Shown: positions 56,423-64,000 of the stretch, piece after piece
Layout of the letters: each line of letters opens with the position of its first letter
How positions within the stretch are numbered: the first letter of the stretch is position 1
Source of the DNA: JBCCGG01 sp039029395
GTDB taxonomy: Bacteria; Pseudomonadota; Alphaproteobacteria; Kiloniellales; JAKSDN01
NCBI GenBank assembly: GCA_039029395.1
Contig: JBCCGG010000004.1
Coordinates: 1-64,000, forward strand
Length of the DNA: 64,000 nt
Reading direction: 5' to 3'
The notes under the pieces: generated by a model
Told to the model about the DNA's origin: nothing
The model's input: the letters and a program-made list of their open reading frames with translations, nothing else
The model's database searches: none
Program-made: the position numbers and the translations under genes

Positions 56423-57112
56423 TCACGCGCGTCTCACGCCGCTACTGTATTTTCGGTCGAGCCATCGCAGGCCGACGTCTGAGACCGCGGTCATCATCAG
56501 ATAGATGACCAGAGTGACGAAGAAGAAGGTGAAGAGCTGCCGTGTCGAGCGGCCCGCCGTGAAGGCTTCCCACACCAGCTCGTGGAGGCCGATCAAGGAG
56601 ACTAGGGCGGTCGATTTCAGCAGGACCTGCCAAACGTTGCCGAAGCCCGGAAGCGCATAGCGCACCAGCTGTGGCCAGATGATCCGGGCGAACACCAAGC
56701 GGACGGTCATGCCGCAGGCGGTGCCTGCCTCGATCTGGCCCCGGGGAATCGCGAGATAGGCGCCGCGGAAGGTTTCGGTGAGATAGGCGCCGTAAATGAA
56801 GCCAATGGTGCAGACGCCGGCGGTGAAGTGATTGATCTCGAGGTAGCCCCACCAGCCGGTCGCAATGCCCATGTCATTCAAGAACTGCTGGCCGCCATAG
56901 AACAGCAGGAGCATGAGCACGAGCTCCGGAACACCGCGAATCAAGGTCGTGTAGAATCCGGCCGCGACATTAGCGGGCTTGGCGGCTGACAGCTTTGCAC
57001 AGGCGCCCAAGAGGCCAAGCATCGTTGCTAGAAAGATCGAGCAGATGGCGACAGCGATCGTGATCGATGTGCCTTTTAGAATCGAAGGTAGGTAGGCAAC
57101 CACGACATCCAT
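56423..57112 (-). CDS. Orphan polar-amino-acid ABC permease (HisM/HisQ type)
   Basis: 229 residues, five or six membrane helices. HisM-type marks: YLPSILKGTSITIAVAICSI, TLIRGVPELVLMLLLFYGGQ, and EAA loop GQIEAGTACGMTVRLVFARI. No receptor, second permease or ATPase gene adjoins, so partners must lie elsewhere or the operon is broken. The start giving MDVVVAYLPS is preferred. Convergent with the DUF1194 gene, 41 bases apart. Base composition is less GC-rich than that of the flanks. Confidence 0.87.
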   Translation of the reverse strand: MDVVVAYLPSILKGTSITIAVAICSIFLATMLGLLGACAKLSAAKPANVAAGFYTTLIRGVPELVLMLLLFYGGQQFLNDMGIATGWWGYLEINHFTAGVCTIGFIYGAYLTETFRGAYLAIPRGQIEAGTACGMTVRLVFARIIWPQLVRYALPGFGNVWQVLLKSTALVSLIGLHELVWEAFTAGRSTRQLFTFFFVTLVIYLMMTAVSDVGLRWLDRKYSSGVRRA

Positions 57113-57355
57113 TGTCACATTCCTACTCGTCAAGATAGACCGATCAAAATGCGCGGACCTTGAATGCCCAAGGGGCATCGAGAGGATGGCGTCTGTTCGT
57201 GCTCAATTTGCGAGGAAGACCCATGCTCCCTGGTGAAAAGCTTTAGCCCACGCAATCATTTAAATGTTGCAAAGATGGTATGTTTAACGCGTAGATTGTA
57301 TAGCCCAGTAGACGCGGTGTCGACCGAAAGCTGCAGGCTGGCCGCGCTTTCTCAA

Positions 57356-58930
57356 TCAGGTCTTATGAAACACTGCCGCTAGATAGCGCCCCAGGGCCGC
57401 CGCGTCCGGCGTTGGGCTGCGATAGGCGATGTGGCCGTCCGGGCGGATTAGGTAGAGGCAAGGGCCCTCCACGCCGTAGGCCTGGTGCAGCTTGCCGTCT
57501 GGGTCGTCCTCCGACTCGATAGTCCAGGTCTCGATCAGCGCCTCGTGGTTTCGGGTGAGATCCTCGAGCGCCGGATCGCCGGCCGCGCCGTGGAACAGCA
57601 GCAGCCGGTGGCGCGGCGTGCCTTGGGAGAGCGCGAAGAGCGCGCCGTCGGGCGCCCGGTCGCCGGCCTGGGGCGCTGCGGCCCAGGCCGCGCCGCCGGC
57701 CGATCCATGATCCTCGCGCACGATCTTGCTGTCCCGATAGGACACCCAGGTGAGATCGGGCGTCAGGGCCTCCGGGTGGCTGAGGCCATGGTGGGCGAAA
57801 AAGTCGGCCAGGGAGCGCAGGGCGCGCTCCAGAAAATTGTCGTGGCGCTGGAAGATCGCCTCGTGCATCTGGTCGCTTAGCTTGAGCGACTGCTTGACCA
57901 CGGCGCGGCGCTCGGCGTGGTAGCTCTTGAGCAGGCCTTCCGGCGCCTGGCCGGAAACCACTAGGGCCAGCTTCCAGGCCAGATTGGCGGCGTCCTGCCA
58001 GCCGGTGTTGAGGCCTAGACCGCCGGCCGGGCTCTGCACGTGGGCCGCGTCGCCGGCGAGAAAGACCCGCCCCTTTCGAAAGTGTCGCGCCAGGCGCCTA
58101 TGGCAATGGAAGTAGCCGCACCAGTTCGGTTGGTCGACGATCCGGAAATGCTCGACGCCCGCGACGCGAAGCACCTCGTGAAGATCCTCCAAGCTGGGCA
58201 CGCTCTTGTCCGCTGCCAGCTGATGGTCCAGGACATCGGCGACGAAGAGCGTGCGGCTGTCGGCCAGGGGCGCGAAGAAGGTGGTCGCCTGGGGTGCACT
58301 GTAAACCGTGATCTTGTCCTGAGGTAGCGGGCCCTCGATCTCCACGTCGGCGATCGTGAAGGTCGCCGGGTAGTCGCTGCCGCGCAGGGCCATAGCAAGG
58401 CCCTCGCGCACGCGGCTGTGGGCGCCGTCGCAAGCGACCAGGTAGTCGAAAGCGGCACGTTCCTCGCGGCCGTCCTGGTCGCGCAGCAGGACCAGGACAC
58501 CTTCCTCCCACTGCTCGAAGGCGACCAGCCGGCGGTTCCACTCCACGATCTGGCCGGCGCCGGTCAGATGGTCGAGCAGAAGGCGCTCTGTTCGGCTCTG
58601 GGCGATCGAGAGGTGGAAGGGATAGGGGCTCGCCACCTGGGTAAAGGGGATGGTCTTGAGCAGCTGGCCGTCGGCGCCGAACAGCTGGCCTTCGGTGAGC
58701 ACGTTGCCGGCCGCCAGGAAGACCTCGATCAGCCCCTCCTGGGCCAGCATCTCCAGGGAGCGGGCCTGAATCTGGGTGGCGCGCGCCTCGACGCAGGGGC
58801 CGCCCTCCTGCTCGACGATGCGAAAAGCGATGCCGTGGCGCCGCAGGAGGCAGGCGAGGAACAGCCCGACTGGCCCGGCGCCGACGATTAGGACACGCGG
58901 CGCGCTGCTGTCTGGCGGCGTCGTGCTCAT
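57356..58930 (-). CDS. FAD-dependent aromatic monooxygenase (PheA/MhpA-like)
   Basis: 524 residues. FAD site GxGxxG in VLIVGAGPVGLFLACLLRRH, the DG motif in YLVACDGAHSRVREGLAM, and the GD motif in VFLAGDAAHVQSPAGGLGLN. C-terminal thioredoxin-like domain (about 405-520, AGDRAPDGALFALSQG). Group-A flavin hydroxylases insert oxygen ortho to a phenolic OH, using NAD(P)H. No ring-cleavage genes adjoin, so the substrate is open. The ATG at 58930 fits the family start, following two plus-strand-side gene-free bases. Confidence 0.9.
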   Translation of the reverse strand: MSTTPPDSSAPRVLIVGAGPVGLFLACLLRRHGIAFRIVEQEGGPCVEARATQIQARSLEMLAQEGLIEVFLAAGNVLTEGQLFGADGQLLKTIPFTQVASPYPFHLSIAQSRTERLLLDHLTGAGQIVEWNRRLVAFEQWEEGVLVLLRDQDGREERAAFDYLVACDGAHSRVREGLAMALRGSDYPATFTIADVEIEGPLPQDKITVYSAPQATTFFAPLADSRTLFVADVLDHQLAADKSVPSLEDLHEVLRVAGVEHFRIVDQPNWCGYFHCHRRLARHFRKGRVFLAGDAAHVQSPAGGLGLNTGWQDAANLAWKLALVVSGQAPEGLLKSYHAERRAVVKQSLKLSDQMHEAIFQRHDNFLERALRSLADFFAHHGLSHPEALTPDLTWVSYRDSKIVREDHGSAGGAAWAAAPQAGDRAPDGALFALSQGTPRHRLLLFHGAAGDPALEDLTRNHEALIETWTIESEDDPDGKLHQAYGVEGPCLYLIRPDGHIAYRSPTPDAAALGRYLAAVFHKT

Positions 58931-59039
58931 GAAGGCCCCCCTTTCGGCGCTCTCCCGTGCTACACAAGAAAGCCACGGGATCGCCCGATTTGAGCGGCAG
59001 CCTCACGAGAAATCAAGAACCGTCGAGACGAGGAACCAA

Positions 59040-59549
59040 ATGCTGAAACCCGCCGCCACCCTGTCTCTACTTGCTTTTGCACTCGGCGCCTGCGCGGAAC
59101 AAGCGCGGGAGCAGGGCAGCTATTCGGATCCCTTTGCCTACTGTGCCGCGGTCGGCACCGCCGATAAGCCAGGAGCGGCTTACACCGGCAAGCCGCTGCC
59201 CGACGACGTCGCGGCCGCCCTGCGCCAGGCGATCGGCGCCTCGCCCGACCTGCCGGCCGCGACCATGACCTGGCGCTGCATGGACGGTCAGGTCTATGGC
59301 TGCACGGTGGGTGCCAATCTGCCCTGCGACCAGAAGGCGGACACCAGCCGCCAGCCAAGCCAAGCGGTGCGCGCCTTCTGCACCGCCCAGCGCGACGCCG
59401 ATGCGGTGCCGGCCTCGGTCACCGGTCGGGCGACGATCTACGCCTGGCGCTGCGAATACGGCCGGCCCAAGATCGCCCAGCGCATCGCCACGCCCGACGC
59501 CCAAGGCTATCTGGCGGACATCTGGTATCCGCTCAGCCCGCCGAACTGA
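59040..59549 (+). CDS. Small lipoprotein, unknown
   Basis: 169 residues. Lipobox SLLAFALGAC with C18. The mature part is Cys-rich (about eight Cys), for example PFAYCAAVGTAD, TWRCMDGQVYGCTVGANLPC and AFCTAQRDAD, likely two or three disulphides. Trp-rich end (YAWRCEYGRPKIAQR). AGGAACCAA precedes the ATG. No family recognised; divergent from the monooxygenase gene across 109 bases. Confidence 0.72.
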   Translation: MLKPAATLSLLAFALGACAEQAREQGSYSDPFAYCAAVGTADKPGAAYTGKPLPDDVAAALRQAIGASPDLPAATMTWRCMDGQVYGCTVGANLPCDQKADTSRQPSQAVRAFCTAQRDADAVPASVTGRATIYAWRCEYGRPKIAQRIATPDAQGYLADIWYPLSPPN

Positions 59550-59682
59550 AGCCAACGCACGTCATTGAAGATTGCAGCGGCGCGACGATCGTCTTTCGAT
59601 CGACAAGAGCGATACGGCCGCCTTCGCCGTTCAGCGCCGGCCGCTGCGAGCAAGCCTTCCTCCAGACGCTCCGTCGGTCGCC

Positions 59683-61053
59683 CTATGAGGCCTTCTCGCG
59701 CCGGGCGATGACCCGCCAGGCGGGCAGCTGGGCTTTGACCGTGGTGCCCTGGCCGACGACGCTCTCGAAGGCGAGCGTGCCGCCGTGCAGCTCGATCAGC
59801 CGTTTGGACAGGGGCAGCCCCAGGCCGGTGCCCTCGTACTCCCGGTTGGGCGAGGCCTCGACCTGAGAGAACAGGGCCATCGCCTTGGGCATGTCCTCAT
59901 CGGCGATACCGATGCCGGTGTCGCTGACCGCGAGCTCGAGGCCGCCGTCAGGCAGCATCCGGGCGCTCACCTTGATCTTGCCGCCTTCGGGCGTGAACTT
60001 GATGGCGTTGGACAAGAGGTTGATCAGCACCTGGCGGATCGCGCGCCGATCAACGTAGACCTTGGGTAGATCGTCGGGAACGTCGTGCCCCAGGGTGAGC
60101 CCGCAGGCGCTCGCCCGATCCTTGACCAGGCGGGTCGTGGCGAACACCGTGTCGGCGATCTCGACCGCCTGCTCGGCCAGCTCGAAGTTGCCGGACTCGA
60201 TCTTCGAGAGATCGAGCAGGTCGTTGATCAGGCTGAGCAGGTGGGTGCCGCTCTGGTTGATGTCCAGGCAGTACTCCTTGTAGCGCGGGTCGGCGTGGGC
60301 GCCGAACATCTCGGAAATCAGCACCTCGGAGAAGCCGATGATGGCGTTTAGCGGTGTGCGCAGCTCGTGGCTGACGTTGGCCAGGAACTCGGACTTTGCG
60401 CGGTTCGCGAACTCGGCTTCCTCGCGCGCCCGCAGCGCCGTCTCGATCTCCTCCTGCAAACGCTGGTTCAAGCTGCTGAGCTGGGCGGTGCGGCGCGCCA
60501 CCTTCTGCTCCAGTTGGGCCCGCAGGCGCTCCAAATCGCGCTCGCTGTGCCACTTGGAGCCCAGGGCCGCAACCAGCTGCTGAAGCTCAAGCGCGTGCAG
60601 GGGCTTTTGAATGTAGAACAGCTTATCGGCCGGCGGCACCTTGCGGGCGATCTCGGCCGGATCGCTGTCGGAATAGGCGGTCACCATGACGATCTGAACG
60701 TTCGGATCGAGCGCCCTGATCTGCCGCGCGGTCTCGACGCCGTCCTGGCCCGGCGGCATGCGCACGTCCAGGAAAGCGACCTGGAAAGGCCGCTCTTGGG
60801 CGAGCGCCTTGGCGACCGCCTGGACCGCCGGTTCGCCCTGCGCGCAGAGGCAAAGCTCGACGAAGCGGCCCGGCGGCGCGGGGGATTTGTCTTCGAACAG
60901 CTCGACGCGCAGGGCGTCGAGATCGTCACTGGCCGGCCGGCTCGCCGGGCAGAGCACCTGGCGGAACTCCTCCAGGATGTTCGGCTCGTCGTCGACCGCA
61001 AGAACTCTAAGCGGCAAGCCCTCGGTCCTACTTGGATTGGCTTGATGTGTCAT
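59683..61053 (-). CDS. Receiver-histidine kinase (REC-HisKA-HATPase)
   Basis: 456 residues, soluble. Receiver domain (about 16-162) with acidic pair D21-D22, phospho-acceptor D96 (VAFLDVRMPPGQDG), T125 and K150 (FYIQKPLHALE). The receiver is unusually long because of an insert of roughly 35 residues after the first strand (about 35-70). A coiled coil (170-215) leads to HisKA with H229 (SHELRTPLNAIIGFS), then HATPase_c with NLLSNAIKFTPEGG, DTGIGIADEDM and GTGLGLPLSKRL. Overlaps the downstream end of the membrane kinase gene (ATGA). A response regulator that also acts as a kinase would make the pair a phosphorelay. Confidence 0.9.
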   Translation of the reverse strand: MTHQANPSRTEGLPLRVLAVDDEPNILEEFRQVLCPASRPASDDLDALRVELFEDKSPAPPGRFVELCLCAQGEPAVQAVAKALAQERPFQVAFLDVRMPPGQDGVETARQIRALDPNVQIVMVTAYSDSDPAEIARKVPPADKLFYIQKPLHALELQQLVAALGSKWHSERDLERLRAQLEQKVARRTAQLSSLNQRLQEEIETALRAREEAEFANRAKSEFLANVSHELRTPLNAIIGFSEVLISEMFGAHADPRYKEYCLDINQSGTHLLSLINDLLDLSKIESGNFELAEQAVEIADTVFATTRLVKDRASACGLTLGHDVPDDLPKVYVDRRAIRQVLINLLSNAIKFTPEGGKIKVSARMLPDGGLELAVSDTGIGIADEDMPKAMALFSQVEASPNREYEGTGLGLPLSKRLIELHGGTLAFESVVGQGTTVKAQLPAWRVIARREKAS

Positions 61054-62888
61054 GTGGCAATACTCGGCAAACAGAGATGAAAGTTGGCGCCTTGGCCCTC
61101 GCCTTTACTTTCGACAGTTAGTCGCCCATGCATGCTTGCGATCAGGTGGGAGCACCAGTGCAGTCCTGCGCCGCGCCCCTTGCCATTTCGCGTCGTGTAG
61201 CCTTGTTGGAAGATCTCCTGCAGTTTTTCCTTGGCGAGTCCCTCGCCATTGTCCTTGACGGTGAGGCGCACGACGGTCTTGTCGCCGACCGTTTCGCACG
61301 CGCCGCCAATCTCGATTTGGCCGTCGCTGCGGCCCTCCGCGGCAATCGCCTCCAGGGCGTTGCGCAGCAAATTGCTTAGCACCTGGACCAATCCCAAGCG
61401 CGAGCCGACGACCGGCGAAAGGCGCGCCAGCTCGGGCGCGATGCGGATCTCGGCCTGATCGCGCAGGGATTCGGGCAAGCCGGCCAGGGAGTCGGCGACG
61501 ACTCCTTCAAGCGAGACCGCATCGAGGCTCGGCCGGGTCTGGCAGATCTCGTCCTGGATCGTCAGGATGTCGTCCAAATGTCCGACCTGGCGGCGCAGGC
61601 GCTCTAGCTCGGCGGCCAAGGCGTCGCGCTGCTCATGCGCCTGGCGTTGGGTCAAATTCAGAAAATCGGCCAGCTTGGCCTTGCGCTCGGCCGGCGTGTC
61701 GTCGGTGCCGAGCTCGCTGACCGCGCGGCTGAAGGTGTCATCCTCGCGGCCGCGCAGCTGCTGGGCCAGGCGGCCGACCTGTAGGGTCAGCGGATGGATT
61801 GCGTTGCGCACGTCGTGCAGCGCGCCGGCCGCCATGGCCGCCATGCCGGACTGGTAGGATTTCTCCTGCAAGCGGTGGGTCGCATCCGAAAGCCGCTCGA
61901 GCATGCCATTGAACCCGCGCGACAGCACGCCGATCTCGTCGCTTTGGCTGACTGGGATCCGCTCCTTCATGCTGTCCGCCGCGCCGATCTCCAGGGACCA
62001 GCTGGTCAGCTTGGTGATCGGCGAGATCACCACGAACTGCAGCAGGAAGAGAGTCGTCAGCAGGAAAAAGATGCCACCGAGGAAGACCGAGGCGAGGGCG
62101 AAGCCCGTGGTCTCTCGGCCGATCGCCGTGATCTCCCGGGGCAGCTCCGCCTCGACGCGCAGCATGGGCGCGCCGGTCAAATCGGGCAGGGTGGTCTCGA
62201 TGCGCAGCTGATCGTCGTCGAGCAGCTCGATGGTCACCGGCCGTTGGCCCGGTGTGCGCGGCGCGGCGCCCGCGATCGGCCAGGCGGTGAAGGGCACGCG
62301 CACCTGCTCGGCCAAGGCGGCGATGCGCGGGCCGTCGAGCAGCTGGGCCATGACCAGTATACCGCGCGCCGGTCCCGTCTCGTTGCTGGTCAGGATCGGG
62401 TTGACCGCGACCATGGCCGCTCCGGCCGCGGTTTTGACCAGGCCGCTTACCGACTCGTCGTTGCGCAGCAGGTGGTAGGGCGCCAGGTGGGTGGACAGCA
62501 GCTCCGGGATGGCGATTGGCGCCTCGCTGTCCAGATCGTAGGCCTCGCCCCAGACCAGCTGCCCGGCGTTGTCGTAGTATGCGATCAGGTTGAGGGCATT
62601 GGTCGCGAAGGTGGTGAAGCCCAGGTTCGCGTCGACGTAGGCGGGCTCGCGCTCTTGGACGAAAAGGTAGCTGTCGTCCCAGGCCGCCCAATCCTTGACG
62701 AAGGCTGCCAGGTGCTCGGTTTCGCGCTCGATCGCCAACACCACGCGCGCCATGTCGCGCAGCGCCGACTCCCGCTCCAAGGCGCTGTAGCTGGGCTCGA
62801 TGACCCGCTCGATCAGGGCATGGTGAACGGTCACCGACAGCATGACGACGATTGCCAAGATGACCAGAATCTTTTCCCTTAGGGACAT
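61050..62888 (-). CDS. Membrane histidine kinase with CHASE4 sensor and HAMP
   Basis: 612 residues. Helix 1 (about 7-24), periplasmic CHASE4-like domain (about 40-255; KDWAAWDDSYLFVQER, VNPILTSNETGPARGILVMA), helix 2 (262-287), HAMP (288-340). H-box His358 in GALHDVRNAIHPLTLQVGR, then a linker with Glu/Arg coiled coil (400-455), and HATPase with NLLRNALEAIAAEG, KDNGEGLAKEKLQE and TTRNGKGRGAGLHW. The H-box is HDVRN rather than HELR. The ATGA overlap puts the REC-kinase gene directly after it. Signal unknown. Confidence 0.9.
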   Translation of the reverse strand: MSLREKILVILAIVVMLSVTVHHALIERVIEPSYSALERESALRDMARVVLAIERETEHLAAFVKDWAAWDDSYLFVQEREPAYVDANLGFTTFATNALNLIAYYDNAGQLVWGEAYDLDSEAPIAIPELLSTHLAPYHLLRNDESVSGLVKTAAGAAMVAVNPILTSNETGPARGILVMAQLLDGPRIAALAEQVRVPFTAWPIAGAAPRTPGQRPVTIELLDDDQLRIETTLPDLTGAPMLRVEAELPREITAIGRETTGFALASVFLGGIFFLLTTLFLLQFVVISPITKLTSWSLEIGAADSMKERIPVSQSDEIGVLSRGFNGMLERLSDATHRLQEKSYQSGMAAMAAGALHDVRNAIHPLTLQVGRLAQQLRGREDDTFSRAVSELGTDDTPAERKAKLADFLNLTQRQAHEQRDALAAELERLRRQVGHLDDILTIQDEICQTRPSLDAVSLEGVVADSLAGLPESLRDQAEIRIAPELARLSPVVGSRLGLVQVLSNLLRNALEAIAAEGRSDGQIEIGGACETVGDKTVVRLTVKDNGEGLAKEKLQEIFQQGYTTRNGKGRGAGLHWCSHLIASMHGRLTVESKGEGQGANFHLCLPSIAT

Positions 62889-62983
62889 GTCCTCGCGCCC
62901 AATAGATAAGCAGCGGCAAACCCGATAGGGCAGCCATCGCCGGTTCTAGCAGGGGATGTTGAAAGAAAGTTTAAGGATTTTCG

Positions 62984-63026
62984 ATGAATATTCGAAAAAA
63001 CAAAAAATTATTCGAGAAATATTCAT
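62984..63026. promoter_or_regulatory. AT-rich inverted repeat upstream of the EamA gene
   Basis: ATGAATATT (62984-62992) and AATATTCAT (63018-63026) form a perfect 9-base inverted repeat; each arm is followed inward by a TTCGA element. It lies 143 bases ahead of the EamA gene and 96 bases from the kinase start, in an AT-rich gap. Confidence 0.45.
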
Positions 63027-63168
63027 ATAAAATACAAACTGTTAAGGTTGATACTTCGTTATTATTGAGCTTCTTCGTGACGGACTCTCGAGGGTTTTCG
63101 GCTTCGCCCTTGTGACGCCACGATCGAGTGGGCTAGCCTCGCCCAGTCTATGAAGTCTGGGGCAGGCC

Positions 63169-64000
63169 ATGAGCGACCACGTCAAGGGCCTCTTGATCAC
63201 CGCGCTGGGGGTCCTTTTCGTCAGTCCCGATTCCCTGCTGATCCGCCTGGCCGATTTGGATCTCTGGACGCTTGCTTTCTGGCGCGGAGTCTTTCAGGCC
63301 GCCGGCATGACCTTAGTGCTGCTCTGCTTCTATGGCCGACGCACGGCCCAGGTCTTTCTGGCGATCGGCGCGACCGGCATCTTGATCGCGCTGATCTTCG
63401 CGGTCTCCACCTTCACCTTTGTCGCCGCGATCCAGCATACAAAGGTTTCCAACGCCCTGGTGCTCCTGGCGACCGCGCCCTTCTTCGCGGCGATCCTGTC
63501 GCGGATCCTCCTCAAGGAGCCGGTCGCCCTGCGCACTTGGGCGGCCATGACGGCGGCGGTGTTCGGTGTTGTCTTGATCGAGTGGGACTCGCTCGGCGCC
63601 GGCACCCTCTTCGGGGATGCCATGGCCTTGGCCACCGCGCTCCTCTTCGGCCTCAAGATCGAGCTTCTGCGAGCCCGCAAGTCGATCAACATGATCCCGG
63701 CCATGGTGCTCGCTTCTGTGCTCTACGCCCTGATCGCGTTGCCGCTGGCGGCGCCCGGCGCGGCCGGCCAGACCCAGCTTCTGTGGCTGCTGCTCATGGG
63801 CCTTGCTGTGCTGACGCCCGCGACGGTCCTGATCACGCTCGGCCCGCGCTACCTGGCCGCGCCGGAGGTTGCCCTGTTGATCCTGCTGGAAACCGTGCTC
63901 GGGCCCTTTTGGGTCTGGCTCGCGCTCAGCGAGGCGCCAAGCCCGCTCGGATTGCTCGGCGGCGCCCTCGTGGTCGCCTCGCTCGCGGTGCACGCCGCGC
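63169..64000 (+). CDS. EamA-family (DMT) transporter, cut by the window edge
   Basis: At least 277 residues; the stop codon lies beyond the window. About nine membrane helices are visible in two EamA halves: FVSPDSLLIRLADLDLWTLA, AFWRGVFQAAGMTLVLLCF, TFVAAIQHTKVSNALVLLAT, and LAAPEVALLILLETVLGPFW in the second half. Typical of metabolite or drug exporters. GGCAGGCC precedes the ATG. Confidence 0.87.
   Translation, partial: MSDHVKGLLITALGVLFVSPDSLLIRLADLDLWTLAFWRGVFQAAGMTLVLLCFYGRRTAQVFLAIGATGILIALIFAVSTFTFVAAIQHTKVSNALVLLATAPFFAAILSRILLKEPVALRTWAAMTAAVFGVVLIEWDSLGAGTLFGDAMALATALLFGLKIELLRARKSINMIPAMVLASVLYALIALPLAAPGAAGQTQLLWLLLMGLAVLTPATVLITLGPRYLAAPEVALLILLETVLGPFWVWLALSEAPSPLGLLGGALVVASLAVHAA

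Noticed and set aside
57164..57382. A 72-codon plus-strand frame overlapping the monooxygenase end
   Set aside because: Cys/Ser-rich, no ribosome-binding site, overlaps a certain gene on the other strand.

Overview
The window reads as chromosomal DNA of a free-living, probably marine, alphaproteobacterium of Rhodospirillales/Kiloniellales type. This is inferred from the high GC content, the tripartite tricarboxylate (TctABC), dipeptide (Dpp) and 2-aminoethylphosphonate ABC uptake systems, a DMSP-lyase-like cupin, two class III CoA-transferases, a cyclase-TolB-TPR protein and S24/BetI-type regulators. I see no rRNA, tRNA, CRISPR array, transposase or phage structural gene. Coding density is high. 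A few AT-richer pockets stand out: about 17.6-19.9 kb, 30.7-31.1 kb, 41.8-43.7 kb and 49.1-49.3 kb. They carry the least ordinary genes or regulatory DNA.

0.3-5.2 kb: a secreted tandem-LCCL protein, a small membrane protein, a CaiB-family CoA-transferase, an ornithine-cyclodeaminase-like enzyme and a GltS-type glutamate carrier. 5.3-6.3 kb: a small membrane protein with a Pycsar-effector-like layout and an unknown partner. 6.3-12.9 kb: an amine/guanidine catabolic block made of an Lrp regulator, an SSADH-like dehydrogenase, a class III aminotransferase, a BetI-like TetR repressor, guanidinobutyrase and a coupled methyltransferase. Together they could turn 4-guanidinobutyrate into urea, GABA, succinate semialdehyde and succinate. 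12.9-19.6 kb: adenylate-cyclase-TolB-TPR protein, DJ-1/PfpI protein, SH3-like protein plus M48 protease, and a stand-alone CHASE2 membrane protein of different base composition. 19.9-25.6 kb: a tctCBA, enolase-superfamily, TauE operon and an acidic protein.

25.9-30.6 kb: YcxB-like protein, HAD hydrolase, an M24-peptidase remnant, phosphate permease Pit with its PhoU-like partner, and two cupins. 30.7-32.4 kb: an ArsR regulator and an Old-Yellow-Enzyme-type reductase, each preceded by the same 18-base operator-like element. 32.5-41.1 kb: a second CaiB homologue without the family aspartate, AzlC/AzlD, rhomboid protease, LOG-family protein, MFS carrier, secreted beta-propeller, glycine-rich secreted protein and a large polytopic membrane protein. 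41.1-43.8 kb: an apparently protease-dead S24 repressor, a VPEP-CTERM exported protein and a J-domain protein with HPE in place of HPD.

43.9-49.1 kb: a complete dipeptide-type ABC operon (dppABCDF order). 49.4-56.4 kb: a Na/Pi cotransporter, the aminoethylphosphonate ABC cassette and a DUF1194 protein. 56.4-63 kb: an orphan polar-amino-acid permease, a flavin monooxygenase, a small lipoprotein and an overlapping histidine-kinase pair. The last gene, an EamA-type transporter, runs off the right edge. Phosphorus acquisition (Pit, Na/Pi, phosphonate) and nitrogen/amine scavenging are the two recurrent themes. All functions are assigned by reading motifs, without database searches.
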